A DNA stretch of 47,810 nt from UMGS1370 sp963557065 (GCA_963557065.1 CAUWCT010000048.1:1-47810); one strand, 5' to 3'. Shown: positions 1 to 9,140, counted from the first letter of the stretch. The notes: a model not told the origin generated them from the sequence alone. Translations and numbers: made by a program.

Positions 1-734
1 CTACTGATGATGACAACGAGTATGAGCAGTACTGGTACTACTTAAGCAACAAGGGTGAAGCATTCAATGATGATGCTAAGGATACCGTTGTTCGTACCTG
101 GGATAAGACTAAGGGCGAATATGCTGTAAGTAAAGATTACTCTGGTGCAACTGCAACCTCTGTATTCGACGATGATATGTTCAGCGATGGAACTGTAGCG
201 GAAAATGTAGCAGCTAAGGTTATCAAGAATAATACCTTCTTATTTGATGATAAGGGCCGTATGGTTACCGGCTTAGTTGAGATTACTGGCGGTACTGGCG
301 TAGCAGATGATAAGGGTGTCGTGCGTCATGTCAACAGAGTTGGTGGTAAAGCTCTGATTGAAGGTATTTACTACTTCAGTACTGATGACGGCAGCCAGGA
401 AGGCACTATGGCAACCGGTAAAGTTACCGTTGATGATGAAGGCGATAAGTACACCTACTACTTCGATAAGAGCGGTAGAGCTTACAAGAATACCTTAATC
501 AAGGGCGCTGTTTATGGTGCTGACGGCAGACGTCTTGAAGCAGAAGATGGCAGCAAGTATGAGTTAATCCCTGTTGAAGCAATTACGGATGAAAATGGTA
601 AGTCAGTTATTCCAGCCGGAAGTCAGGTAATTGTTAACAGCAACGGTACTGTTAAGAGAAGCGCTTCCAAGATCGAGATTGATGGCGTTAACTACAAAGT
701 TGTTGATTACGTTGCAAGTCCTATAGCTGAGTAA
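1..734 (+). CDS. Cell-wall-binding-repeat surface protein, C-terminal part (5' partial)
   Basis: The reading frame is open from the first bases of the window, so the first internal ATG at 177 is not the start; the gene begins upstream. The visible part contains short aromatic/glycine repeats (for example YWYYLSNKGEAF, NTFLFDDKGRMVTGL, YTYYFDKSGRAY) of the choline-binding or CW_binding_1 type, which in known families attach secreted proteins to cell-wall polymers. The last ~60 residues form a different, valine-rich module (ELIPVEAITDENGKSVIPAG). It closely resembles the C-terminal half of the convergent gene at 966-2498, so the two are paralogues. The very regular codon choice (tac, ttc, ggt, aag) suggests high expression. 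It ends in a strong terminator. The wall ligand is unknown. Confidence 0.85.
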   Translation, partial: TDDDNEYEQYWYYLSNKGEAFNDDAKDTVVRTWDKTKGEYAVSKDYSGATATSVFDDDMFSDGTVAENVAAKVIKNNTFLFDDKGRMVTGLVEITGGTGVADDKGVVRHVNRVGGKALIEGIYYFSTDDGSQEGTMATGKVTVDDEGDKYTYYFDKSGRAYKNTLIKGAVYGADGRRLEAEDGSKYELIPVEAITDENGKSVIPAGSQVIVNSNGTVKRSASKIEIDGVNYKVVDYVASPIAE

Positions 735-779
735 TTTTACTTAATACAGGAATGCGTGCATTATCTGAATAATTAAAAA

Positions 780-824
780 GGGCACTTGTCAGGAGAAATT
801 TCTCCTGGCACGTGCTCTTTTTTT
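780..824 (+). terminator. Intrinsic terminator of the partial repeat-protein gene
   Basis: An 18-bp imperfect stem (arms about 780-797 and 800-817, with two wobbles and one mismatch) has a tiny loop and is followed by seven T. It lies 45 bases after the stop codon at 734. Confidence 0.85.
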
Positions 825-884
825 CGTAGAATCAGACATAGCGAGAAAACCTGCCAATGGCAGCTTTTCCAGATGCCTTGCACA

Positions 885-931
885 AAAAAGCTGCTGTCTA
901 GGCAGGAGAGCCTGCCCAAACAACAGCTTTT
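885..931 (-). terminator. Intrinsic terminator of the minus-strand repeat-protein gene
   Basis: Read on the minus strand, a long stem (AAGCTGTTGT pairing with ACAGCAGCTT, continued by GGGCAGG/CCTGCC around a CTCT loop) is followed by a T run. It lies just beyond the stop codon at 966, so each convergent paralogue has its own terminator. Confidence 0.8.
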
Positions 932-965
932 GATTTAACAATTGAAACTATAAATTCTTAACGAA

Positions 966-2498
966 TTAGTCCTGATCTGCCTTCTCAGTTGCAGCATAAT
1001 CTTTTACGCTGTACTTAACACCGTCTACATCTACAGTAGTAGCGCTCTTCTTAACAGTACCAGAAGCGTTTACGATAATCTGAGTACCTGCAGGAATTAC
1101 AACCTTCTTGCCAGCCTCATCTAAAATATCGTATTCAACAGTAACTAATTCATACTTGCTGCCATCTTCTGCTTCAAGACGAACACCGTCATGGCCATAT
1201 ACGCTGCCCTTTACTAAACGGTCAGTATAAGCCTTACCACTCTTCTGGAAGTAGTAGGTGTACTTATCGCCTTCGTCATCGATAGTCTGCTTACCAGTCA
1301 TCATCTGACCTTCACCAGAACCATCCTCAGTGCTGAAGTAGTATACACCAGCCTCTAAGTCCTTACCGCCTTCACGTAATACGGAGTCACCAGTGATTTC
1401 TCTTAAACCAGTAACCATACGGCCGTTCTCATCGAATAAGAAAGTCTTATTCTTGATAACCTTAGCTGCTACGTCTTCTGCAACGCTGGTAGGATCTAAT
1501 ACCTTAGTAGCATCTGCATTGTAATCTTTTACTACACCACCCTTAGAATCTAACTTCTTGGTGTCTTTTGCACGATCGTTGAATGCTTCACCCTTATTGT
1601 TCAGGTAGAACCAGTACTCATCGCCTTCTTCATCTACATCGTCTGGATCATAGGTGTAGAACCAACCAGTTCTTCTATGTCCGATATCCTCGGTATAGAA
1701 TGCGTCTGCATCAGATGCGATCTGAGCAGTTCCCTTGGAAATACCAGGAGTACCCTGTACCCATCTGTCATCCATTGCACCAGTCTCATCAAAGGTGTAG
1801 TACTGACCATTGATGTGCTTGGTAGCATTTCTTGCTGCACGGCCGTTGGTACCAAACCAGAACCATGCCTCATCCTCAAATGGATTAGCCTCTTCAAAGT
1901 CATCATCTTCTGGCTTCTCTAAGTACTGCCATCCCAGATATGCCCAACCTTCGTTCTCATCACCGAAGTAGTATCTATAAGTACCATTGGTTAAGGTAAT
2001 ATCCTGCCATCCGCTTAACATGTGGCCATCTTCGTCAAATGCAAAGGTGCCCTTCTTATCCATGTTCTGGCCGTAAGGAATGTTAGTAAATACCTTCTTG
2101 CCATCCTCGCCTCTCTTAGCTTCACCGTTAGAACCGAAGAAGTACCAGATGGTAGAAACATCTTCCTGATCTGCACACTCATTGTCATCTGCATTGTCTA
2201 CAGATACCCAGGTGTTGGTAACTTTCGCACCGTTAGCGTCTACATAATACTTGTCATCATCAGAACCAGAAATAATGATGGTGTCCTTTGCCATGTATCC
2301 GTCGCTGTCTAAGTAGAACCAGTTGGAACCACTCTTCTTCCAGGTATCGGTTACCTTATCGCCGTCCTTATCTAAGTATACCCAATCTTCACCTTCCTGC
2401 TCCCAGTGTGCGGTTGCAGCAAAGGAGGTCATGGATGCACCGATAGCGAACAGTGCTGCTGCAGATAATACAGCAACTAATTTTGTCTGCTTTCTCAT
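966..2498 (-). CDS. Secreted cell-wall-binding-repeat protein
   Basis: The 510-aa protein starts with a classical Sec signal peptide (basic MRKQTK, a hydrophobic core to about residue 22, and an AFA-like site near SFAATA, residues 26-30). Behind it are tandem aromatic/glycine repeats (WVYLDKDGDK, WFYLDSDGYM, YRYYFGDENEGW, YTFDETGAM and others) of the CW_binding_1/choline-binding type through about residue 430, then a valine-rich C-terminal module. There is no LPXTG motif and no recognisable catalytic domain, although such proteins are often annotated as amidase-family. The expected role is a non-covalent surface-layer-like protein bound to wall polymers. The start is supported by AGGAG about 11 bases upstream of the ATG. 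The C-terminal half is highly similar to the convergent gene ending at 734. Confidence 0.9.
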   Translation of the reverse strand: MRKQTKLVAVLSAAALFAIGASMTSFAATAHWEQEGEDWVYLDKDGDKVTDTWKKSGSNWFYLDSDGYMAKDTIIISGSDDDKYYVDANGAKVTNTWVSVDNADDNECADQEDVSTIWYFFGSNGEAKRGEDGKKVFTNIPYGQNMDKKGTFAFDEDGHMLSGWQDITLTNGTYRYYFGDENEGWAYLGWQYLEKPEDDDFEEANPFEDEAWFWFGTNGRAARNATKHINGQYYTFDETGAMDDRWVQGTPGISKGTAQIASDADAFYTEDIGHRRTGWFYTYDPDDVDEEGDEYWFYLNNKGEAFNDRAKDTKKLDSKGGVVKDYNADATKVLDPTSVAEDVAAKVIKNKTFLFDENGRMVTGLREITGDSVLREGGKDLEAGVYYFSTEDGSGEGQMMTGKQTIDDEGDKYTYYFQKSGKAYTDRLVKGSVYGHDGVRLEAEDGSKYELVTVEYDILDEAGKKVVIPAGTQIIVNASGTVKKSATTVDVDGVKYSVKDYAATEKADQD

Positions 2499-2635
2499 AA
2501 TAAATGCACTCTCCTTTTTTCTTTTTGAATCTCTTCTAGAAATCCTTTTTTTGCATTACGAGGCAATTATACTTCTTATAAGGGAAATTATCGGAAGTAA
2601 GAAATGGCGATTTCAGGCAATCTATCGGATAGCTG

Positions 2636-2664
2636 TAGTTTTTTTAGGTGAAATCATATATAAT
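2636..2664 (+). promoter_or_regulatory. Candidate sigma-A promoter for the first glycosyltransferase
   Basis: A perfect TATAAT lies at 2659-2664, about 40 bases before the ATG at 2703. The matching -35 (TAGTTT at 2636) is poor, so the call rests mainly on the -10 and its position. Confidence 0.35.
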
Positions 2665-2702
2665 AGTAAAAAAAGAAGATAAATAAGGGAGTACGGAGTA
2701 AT

Positions 2703-3635
2703 ATGGATAAAATTGCAGTATTAATTCCCTGCTATAATGAAGAAAAGACGATAAAGAAAGTAATAACAGATTGGAAAGAAACACTGCCGGAAGCAAAGAT
2801 TTACGTGTATGATAATAATTCTTCCGATCATACGGTTACATTGGCGAAACAAGAGGGTGCAGTGATTGGATATGAGCCAAAACAGGGCAAAGGAAATGTA
2901 ATACGCCGCATGTTTCGGGAGATTGATGCTCATTGTTATATTTTGGTAGATGGAGATGACACGTATCCGGCAGAGAATGGGCCGGAGATGGCCAAAGCCG
3001 TTTTGGAGAGAAATGTGGACATGGTTATAGGGGACAGGCTGACATCCACCTATTTTCAGGAAAATAAGCGGGCTTTTCACAATTTTGGAAATACATTTGT
3101 AAGAAGAATAATCAATTCATTATTTAAAACTGATGTGAAAGACATTATGACAGGGCTTCGGGCAATGTCTTATCAGTTTGTGAAAAGCTTTCCGGTACGT
3201 TCTCAGGGATTTGAAATTGAGACAGAGATGACTATCCATACGGTCGAACATAATATGAGTATTGAAAATATTGTAATTACATATCGGGACAGACCTGAGG
3301 GAAGCCATTCCAAATTAAATACATTTACTGATGGGACAAAGGTACTGTGCATGATTGCAAGGCTATATAAGAATTACAGACCGTTCGCATGTTTTGGCAG
3401 TATTGCATGCATTTTGGCGTTCCTTGCAGTGCTCTTCTTTGTGCCCGTTTTTATAACATATCTGGAAACAGGATTGGTTCCTAATTTTCCAACACTGATT
3501 ATGAGTGGTTTTACAGCATTGGCTGCAATTATATCGTTTTTTTCAGGTCTGATTTTATCGACCATTGTGGAAAAAGACCGGCAGATGTTTGAATTTCGCC
3601 TGCTGCAGATTAATAGGGAGAAAATGGAAGGATGA
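2703..3635 (+). CDS. Membrane-anchored GT2 glycosyltransferase, DPM1/polyprenyl-phosphate type
   Basis: Residues 1-220 form a GT-A fold of the dolichol-phosphate-mannose synthase type: IAVLIPCYNEEKTI at the N terminus, the DNNSSDHT nucleotide loop, and the metal-binding DGDD at residues 83-86. Two hydrophobic segments follow (about 225-251 and 260-287). The architecture is that of enzymes that load a sugar from an NDP donor onto undecaprenyl phosphate on the cytoplasmic face. GGAG precedes the ATG at 2703. The gene overlaps the next one by 4 bp (ATGA), so the two are probably translationally coupled and work as a pair: this enzyme makes a lipid-linked sugar and the next, an integral membrane protein, could use it. 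The sugar cannot be read from sequence. Confidence 0.85.
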   Translation: MDKIAVLIPCYNEEKTIKKVITDWKETLPEAKIYVYDNNSSDHTVTLAKQEGAVIGYEPKQGKGNVIRRMFREIDAHCYILVDGDDTYPAENGPEMAKAVLERNVDMVIGDRLTSTYFQENKRAFHNFGNTFVRRIINSLFKTDVKDIMTGLRAMSYQFVKSFPVRSQGFEIETEMTIHTVEHNMSIENIVITYRDRPEGSHSKLNTFTDGTKVLCMIARLYKNYRPFACFGSIACILAFLAVLFFVPVFITYLETGLVPNFPTLIMSGFTALAAIISFFSGLILSTIVEKDRQMFEFRLLQINREKMEG

Positions 3636-4810
3636 GGACTTGTTTAAAATGTATAAAGTATGTTTTTTGCGCAGTATGTGTGTATGTGATGCTGCTTATG
3701 CTGGTGTTTTTGATACCAGACAAAGCAATACAAAGCCATAGAGATGACGCATTGGCCTATCTCAGCCAGGAAGGAGAGTATCCCAAAATGTTCTTTGAGA
3801 GCGCCAACGCCAGATTGGATAATGTGACAGATCGCATTATGCTCGAAAAGACAATGCCAGAATCAGAAAACGTATTGATATCTGCGATGAATCCAGGATA
3901 TGCCAGATATTGGCATGGTTATTTGGCAGTTTTGCGTCCATTGCTTCTGGTATTTGATTATTTTGAAATTCGCTTTTTAGGGTATAGTATATCTGCCCTA
4001 TTACTGTTTTTGCTGTTTGGTTTGCTGCTAAAGCATGAAGGATGGGGCGTAGCCATGGTATTCGCAGCATCGACTATTTTAGTACGGTTTCTTGTTGTCC
4101 CGGTAAGTCTTCAATTTTCTTCGTGCTTTTATATCATGATGCTGTTCTGTATTTGGCTGTTGATGAAAAGAGATAAGATTCTATCAGCTAAATTGCAGTT
4201 GGCGGTTCCATTTACAATTGCCGGATCGATTGTAAATTTTATGGACTTTCTTACTGCACCGATTATTACTCTGGGCGTCCCGCTGACGATCTGTATTTTG
4301 ATTAGAATGAGAAATGAGAAGAATTCATGGAAAAGCAATGCAGCAGAGGTATTAAAAAATTCGTGCTTTTGGGTGTTGGGATATGGACTGACATGGGTTT
4401 TAAAATGGTTTTTTGCAACCATATTTTTACAAACCAATGTTTTTGCAGATGCATTTCAGGCAATCTTTTTTCGAGTAGAAGGAAATCAGGAGTATCCGGT
4501 AAACAGAATCATGGCTATCGGAAAAAATCTCTTTTTTCTGATGGGAACAGATGGCATTAAGATACTATTTCCAATTTTATCCATCACATTGATTTGCTTT
4601 ATTGCTATGGTGTGGAAATTTAGAAAACAGGCTATCCGATTATTGCCCCTTGCATTAATTGCCTGTATGCCATATGTGTGGTACTTTGTGCTGGCGAATC
4701 ACTCCTATATACATGGATTTTTTACCTATAGGGCGCAAATGGTTACACTTTTTTCCGGTGGGACCATGATAATGATCCTGTGGGAGTGGAAAAAGGGCGA
4801 AAAACCTTAA
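3632..4810 (+). CDS. Polytopic membrane protein, possible GT-C-type partner of the DPM-like enzyme
   Basis: This 392-aa protein has an N-terminal membrane segment (about 8-28), an extracytoplasmic stretch (about 30-90) and then roughly eight further hydrophobic helices. I do not recognise a named family. Position and coupling to a DPM-like GT2, an RDD acidic motif in the first external loop, and many helices are compatible with a GT-C-type transferase using a polyprenyl-phosphate sugar, but no diagnostic motif is present. A role in lipid-sugar flipping is an alternative. The start ATG overlaps the preceding stop (ATGA). The gene ends just before a new promoter. Confidence 0.6.
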   Translation: MRTCLKCIKYVFCAVCVYVMLLMLVFLIPDKAIQSHRDDALAYLSQEGEYPKMFFESANARLDNVTDRIMLEKTMPESENVLISAMNPGYARYWHGYLAVLRPLLLVFDYFEIRFLGYSISALLLFLLFGLLLKHEGWGVAMVFAASTILVRFLVVPVSLQFSSCFYIMMLFCIWLLMKRDKILSAKLQLAVPFTIAGSIVNFMDFLTAPIITLGVPLTICILIRMRNEKNSWKSNAAEVLKNSCFWVLGYGLTWVLKWFFATIFLQTNVFADAFQAIFFRVEGNQEYPVNRIMAIGKNLFFLMGTDGIKILFPILSITLICFIAMVWKFRKQAIRLLPLALIACMPYVWYFVLANHSYIHGFFTYRAQMVTLFSGGTMIMILWEWKKGEKP

Positions 4811-4836
4811 CATTGCAAGGTGTAATGTGGTATAAT
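4807..4836 (+). promoter_or_regulatory. Sigma-A promoter with extended -10
   Basis: TTAACA at 4807-4812, an 18-bp spacer and TGG-TATAAT at 4828-4836 match the consensus at 11 of 12 positions plus the extended -10. The -35 overlaps the stop of the upstream gene. Transcription would begin near 4843 and give a leader of about 130 nt before the polymerase-like gene. Confidence 0.7.
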
Positions 4837-4841
4837 ATGAA

Positions 4842-4919
4842 CACTTGGCGAGGTATTTCACGAGCCTAGTGAGAATATATACCTGCCCACTTGGCGAGGT
4901 TTTGCCGAGTTTAGTGGGC
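4842..4919 (+). repeat. Two tandem related palindromes in a 5' leader
   Basis: The 12-mer CACTTGGCGAGG occurs at 4842-4853 and again at 4888-4899. Each copy opens an imperfect palindrome: 4842-4871 (CACT-T-GGC pairing with GCC-T-AGTG) and 4885-4919 (GCCCACT pairing with AGTGGGC, with inner pairing of GGC and GCC). Both would lie in the transcript from the 4807 promoter. They may be a leader RNA structure or REP/MITE-like intergenic repeats; no T run follows, so neither is an ordinary terminator. Confidence 0.6.
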
Positions 4920-4977
4920 ATGGTATAGTAATTCCAAAATACAGATGTGCTGAGAATAAAATGAAGGTGAGATGAGA

Positions 4978-6528
4978 ATGTCCAATAAAGTATTAGAAAA
5001 ATTTATAACAGGCTATTTATATATCATTTTGTGCTTGTTTCCATTAGTATATGTTCATTATTATGCAGATATTCTTTATGTGAAATATTATTTTTATGTA
5101 GGGTGTTCGATTGTTCTGATTGTAATGGCAGCAGTGTATGGAATGGTTTGCTTCTATAAGCAAAAGAGCAGCAGCGCTGCCTTGGAAGAGAAAAAAACAG
5201 CAGCACTGACTGACAGATGGAAGAGAGTATCTGTTCCTGAAAAATTGATGCTGGGGTATCTTCTGATTGCTGCGATTTCTACGTTTCAGTCGGATTACTT
5301 TTATGAATCTTTCTGGGGCAATGAAGGCAGACTGACTGGACTTTTTTTAACAATCCTCTATGTGGTTTGCTTTTTACTGATAGGAAGATGCGGCGATGTG
5401 AAAGTCCGGCTGATAGATGCTTTTTTATTTGTCGGAAATCTGGTCTGCTTATTTGGAATTACTGATTATTTCCAGATGGATATACTGGGTTTTAAGGAAA
5501 ATATGGTTCCGGACCAGTTGTTGATGTTTACTTCAACCATTGGAAATATCAATATTTACACAGTAGTTGCAGCAATGTTTACTGCAGTGGCAATGATCCT
5601 TTTTATAGCGGAGAAGCATTTGGGCAAGAAACTATATTATTATGCCACATTCATTATATGTTTGTCTGCTCTGATTATGGGGCACAGTGATAATGCCTAT
5701 CTTTCTATACTGGCACTGTTTGGTTTGTCTCCTTTATATCTGTTTCAGTATCGGTGGGGGATTAAAGGATATGGGATTTCAGCAGCATCCCTTTTTACTG
5801 TTATTTGGGGGATTCATTTTATTTCGGAGATAGTACCCCAGGCAAGCGGACTGTGGGGAGTGATTGCCCCGATTGCCGAACTGAAGATCCTGCCTCTGAT
5901 TGCCGCAGCGCTTTGGTTCATTCTTGGTGTAGCTATGTGGGCAGACCGAAAAAATAAAAAAGAAGAAGTATCTCCATGGTGGAGAAGAGGGTGGATAGCA
6001 TTGATTGCTGCAGTGGTCATTTTGGTTATATATATACTCTATGACTGCAATGTGGCCGGGAATGCAGAAAAATATGGCCCGATTCAAAGCTATGTAGTGT
6101 TTGACGACAGATGGGGGACAAACCGGGGATTTATCTGGAGAGCAGCGATGGAGAGTTACCAGAAATTCCCATGGTATCGCAAGCTGGTAGGATTTGGCCC
6201 TGATACATTCGGAATCTTAACGTTTCAGAAATACCGTCCTGAGGCGATACGGTTATTTGGAGAGATCTATGACAGCCCTCACAATGAGTATATCCAGTAT
6301 TTGGTAACTGTGGGGGCAGCAGGACTTATCCTGTATGTATCTGCAGTATTTGCTACCATAAAAAGAGTATGGAAAGTACAGAAGAAGAGTCCCCTTGCCA
6401 TGGCGATTTTATTTGCTCTGCTCTGTTATTGGACGCAGGCTTTTGTAAATATCAATATCCCAATCTCAGCAGTAATTATGTGGACTCTGTGGGGATGTGT
6501 TATGGCGATATGCAGAAAACAGGAATAA
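4978..6528 (+). CDS. O-antigen ligase/polymerase-like membrane protein (Wzy/WaaL superfamily)
   Basis: This ~516-aa protein has about twelve hydrophobic segments and a long extracytoplasmic loop near the C-terminal third with motifs typical of the O-antigen ligase superfamily: RGFIWRAAMESYQKFPWYRKLVGFGPDTF and YDSPHNEYIQYLVTVG shortened here to their key parts RGFIWRA, GFGPDTF, and HNEYIQYLV. Such enzymes polymerise or ligate polyprenyl-diphosphate-linked glycans outside the membrane. The start is placed at ATG 4978 because AAGGTGAG (about 4964-4971) leaves almost no spacing for the in-frame ATG at 4972. It has its own promoter and hairpin leader and no close downstream partner. The choice between polymerase and ligase is not decided by sequence. 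Confidence 0.8.
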   Translation: MSNKVLEKFITGYLYIILCLFPLVYVHYYADILYVKYYFYVGCSIVLIVMAAVYGMVCFYKQKSSSAALEEKKTAALTDRWKRVSVPEKLMLGYLLIAAISTFQSDYFYESFWGNEGRLTGLFLTILYVVCFLLIGRCGDVKVRLIDAFLFVGNLVCLFGITDYFQMDILGFKENMVPDQLLMFTSTIGNINIYTVVAAMFTAVAMILFIAEKHLGKKLYYYATFIICLSALIMGHSDNAYLSILALFGLSPLYLFQYRWGIKGYGISAASLFTVIWGIHFISEIVPQASGLWGVIAPIAELKILPLIAAALWFILGVAMWADRKNKKEEVSPWWRRGWIALIAAVVILVIYILYDCNVAGNAEKYGPIQSYVVFDDRWGTNRGFIWRAAMESYQKFPWYRKLVGFGPDTFGILTFQKYRPEAIRLFGEIYDSPHNEYIQYLVTVGAAGLILYVSAVFATIKRVWKVQKKSPLAMAILFALLCYWTQAFVNINIPISAVIMWTLWGCVMAICRKQE

Positions 6529-6585
6529 TGTGGCTTTTTTTCATAATTTCTTAAAGAATTGCTAATATTTTCATCAACCTTGAGA

Positions 6586-6615
6586 TTGTACTTCCATGTC
6601 TTTTTGTGTTATACT
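6586..6615 (+). promoter_or_regulatory. Candidate promoter of the main glycan operon
   Basis: TTGTAC at 6586-6591, an 18-bp spacer and TGT-TATACT at 6607-6615 (extended -10) lie in the 117-bp gap before the initiating sugar transferase, where no gene is present. The -35 is moderate. Confidence 0.5.
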
Positions 6616-6645
6616 ACAGTAGATTTCTAAAGATGTGAAGAACAG

Positions 6646-7998
6646 TTGAAAGAGTTGAAAAAGATGAGACAGAATGAAAAATACAAGAGACTGGTAAAAC
6701 TGCTGTTTTCCTTTGTCCAGATATCCTTACTGGTGTCATTATACAGCTTTTTATGGATAGGGTACTATAATAAAGTGATTTTATATCCGTTTTTCCGTAA
6801 AGGAAACTGGATGGTTATATTTATCTACATGGTGCTGCTTGCTTTTTTCATGCAGCTATACGGCGGGTTTAAAGTCGGTTATCTGCGCAAAGGAAATCTG
6901 ATCTATTCCCAGATGTTAGCCACCTTTTTTACAAATGGAATTACGTATCTGCAGACAGCGGTTTTGAATAAGGCATTTATGTCTCCGCTGCCGTTTGTAG
7001 GGCTGCTGATTGCCCAGGCGCTGATTGCAATCGTCTGGACAACCGCATTTCAGTGGATTTACAGCAGTCTGTTTCCGCCAAGAAGGATGCTTTTAATTAC
7101 CGGAGATCGCTCCGACTATCATCTGAGAGAGAAAATCGATGCCAGAGATGATAAATATATTATTGAGAAAACGGTAAATTACAGGCGGGGAATGGAGCGC
7201 CTGATCCCGGATATTCAAAAGTCTGACGGAGTAATTATTGGAGATATGCCGTCACATGAACGCAATATGATTCTGAAGTACTGCTTTCAGAATTCCATCC
7301 GTTCCTATAGTGTACCCAAAATATCGGATATTTTGCTGAAGTCTTCTGATGAATTGAATTTATTTGATTCGCCGTTGCTTTTATCCAGAAACATTGGCTT
7401 ATCCATCGAGCAGTTATTTGTAAAGAGATTGATTGACATCATTGGTTCCTCTATAGGGATTTTAATTTCCCTGCCCTTTTTCCTTATTATAGGAATTAGC
7501 ATCAAACTGACAGATGGGGGGCCTGTATTTTATACGCAGACCAGGCTTACAAAAGACGGAAAGCCCTTTCAGATCTATAAGTTTCGTACTATGGTTCAAA
7601 ATGCAGAAAAAGATGGTATCCCCAGGCTGGCAGCAGAAGGGGATGCAAGGATCTTGCCGGTTGGCCGTATCTTAAGGAGGACGAGACTGGATGAACTGCC
7701 CCAGATTTATAATATTTTTAAGGGGGATATGTCGCTGGTAGGGCCCAGGCCGGAAAGACCGGAACTGGTAGAAGAGTTTACGGCAGAGATACCGGAATTT
7801 CCATGCAGAATGAAGGTTAAAGCAGGGCTTACCGGATATGCTCAGGTGTATGGAAAATACAATACAACACCCTATGACAAATTGAAGCTGGATCTGACTT
7901 ATATTCGGAACTATTCTGTTTTTTTGGATTTAAAATTGATTTTTATGACACCTAAGATCTTGTTTTTAAAGGAAAGTACAGAGGGAGTACAACAGTGA
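6646..7998 (+). CDS. Undecaprenyl-phosphate sugar phosphotransferase (initiating enzyme)
   Basis: The N-terminal 150 residues have four to five hydrophobic helices. A Rossmann-like CoA-binding-type region follows (about 155-250), then the bacterial sugar transferase domain (about 258-440) with all family motifs: KFRTM, the catalytic-region RLDELPQ, SLVGPRPERPE and KAGLTGYAQV. Proteins of this WbaP/CpsE architecture transfer a sugar-1-phosphate from an NDP-sugar to undecaprenyl phosphate and so start glycan assembly on the cytoplasmic face. The start is uncertain: TTG at 6646 gives MKELKKMRQ, while ATG at 6664 would remove six residues; both have weak ribosome binding sites. It heads a long operon and overlaps the next gene by 4 bp (GTGA). 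The exact donor is unknown. Confidence 0.93.
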   Translation: MKELKKMRQNEKYKRLVKLLFSFVQISLLVSLYSFLWIGYYNKVILYPFFRKGNWMVIFIYMVLLAFFMQLYGGFKVGYLRKGNLIYSQMLATFFTNGITYLQTAVLNKAFMSPLPFVGLLIAQALIAIVWTTAFQWIYSSLFPPRRMLLITGDRSDYHLREKIDARDDKYIIEKTVNYRRGMERLIPDIQKSDGVIIGDMPSHERNMILKYCFQNSIRSYSVPKISDILLKSSDELNLFDSPLLLSRNIGLSIEQLFVKRLIDIIGSSIGILISLPFFLIIGISIKLTDGGPVFYTQTRLTKDGKPFQIYKFRTMVQNAEKDGIPRLAAEGDARILPVGRILRRTRLDELPQIYNIFKGDMSLVGPRPERPELVEEFTAEIPEFPCRMKVKAGLTGYAQVYGKYNTTPYDKLKLDLTYIRNYSVFLDLKLIFMTPKILFLKESTEGVQQ

Positions 7999-9119
7999 AA
8001 AAGGCTCTGTTGGTGACAACGGTCAGCGGATTTGTTCCGCAGTTTGAGATGAATAATGTCCGTATTTTACAGGATATGGGGTATGAAGTGCATTATGCTT
8101 CAAACTATAACATGCCTTCCTATGGGGATGACAACAGCAGATTGGACGGGACCGGAATTATCAGGCATCAGGTGGATTTTGAACGCAGCCCGTTTACACT
8201 GAAAAATATTGCAGCCTACAGGCAGCTAAAAAAGGTAATGGAAGAGGAGCATTTTGACCTTGTACATTGCCATACACCTATGGGAGGGGCGCTGGCAAGG
8301 ATTGCCGCTCACCGCACAGGGACAAAGCCTGTGATTTATACAGCCCATGGATTTCATTTTTATAAAGGGGCTCCGATCCTGAACTGGCTGTGCTACTATC
8401 CGGTAGAAAAAATACTTTCCAGATACACAGATGTCCAGATCTGCATAAACCAGGAAGACTATGAACGTGCAAAGAAGAAGTTTTATGCTAAAAAAATAGT
8501 CCTGATTCCCGGGGTCGGGATTGATGTGAAACGAATACAGGATGTTGCTGTGGACTGTGAGAAAAAGAGAAAAGAACTGGGGCTTGCACAAGATCAAAAA
8601 GTGCTTCTGCTTGTGGGAGAGATGACCAAAAATAAAAATCACCGGCTGTTAATTGAGGCAGTTCAAAAGTTCCATGATGATAAAGTGACAGCAGTATTTT
8701 GTGGCCATGGAAAAGAGGAGCAGAATCTGCGTGAACTGGCAAAGAAACTGCATATAGAACAGCAGATACGGTTTCTGGGCTACCGGAAAGATGTACTTGA
8801 GATTTACCAGATAGCAGACGTATTTGTATTTCCATCGCTGCGGGAAGGTTTGTCTGTTGCGGTTATGGAGGCAATGGCAAGTGGAAAGGCAGTGGTGTGT
8901 TCTGATATTAGGGGAAATAGGGATCTGATTGTAGACAATTTGGGTGGCAAACTTGTAAAAGGGTATAATAGTAATGATTATGCTGAAGTAATTGAGAAAC
9001 TGCTGAATGATAAGGAAAAGCGGGAGCAGTGCGGACAATATAATAGAAGCGCAGTTCAAAATTTTGGACGGGATAAAGTACTTCAAATTATGAAGAAAGT
9101 TTATATGAAAGAGCACTGA
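7995..9119 (+). CDS. GT4-family glycosyltransferase
   Basis: This 374-aa protein has the two-Rossmann GT-B layout. The N-terminal acceptor domain (ALLVTTVSGFVPQF, with HCHTPMGGALARIAA and YTAHGFHFYKG typical of CapM/EpsD-like enzymes) is followed by a C-terminal donor domain with PSLREGLSVAVMEAMASG, the conserved E-x7-E nucleotide-sugar site. It acts as a retaining cytoplasmic transferase, probably adding the second sugar after the initiating enzyme. The start is GTG at 7995, overlapping the upstream stop as GTGA, with a GAGGGAG ribosome binding site. Confidence 0.9.
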   Translation: MKKALLVTTVSGFVPQFEMNNVRILQDMGYEVHYASNYNMPSYGDDNSRLDGTGIIRHQVDFERSPFTLKNIAAYRQLKKVMEEEHFDLVHCHTPMGGALARIAAHRTGTKPVIYTAHGFHFYKGAPILNWLCYYPVEKILSRYTDVQICINQEDYERAKKKFYAKKIVLIPGVGIDVKRIQDVAVDCEKKRKELGLAQDQKVLLLVGEMTKNKNHRLLIEAVQKFHDDKVTAVFCGHGKEEQNLRELAKKLHIEQQIRFLGYRKDVLEIYQIADVFVFPSLREGLSVAVMEAMASGKAVVCSDIRGNRDLIVDNLGGKLVKGYNSNDYAEVIEKLLNDKEKREQCGQYNRSAVQNFGRDKVLQIMKKVYMKEH

Positions 9120-9140
9120 AATAATCAGAGGATTTAGATA

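Noticed and set aside
1583..2312. Several plus-strand open frames opposite the repeat protein
   Set aside because: The minus-strand gene has signal peptide, repeats and terminator; these frames have no family features and come from biased codon use.
4655..4921. Minus-strand open frame across the leader palindromes
   Set aside because: It runs over the end of the membrane protein, the promoter and repeats and has no recognisable features.
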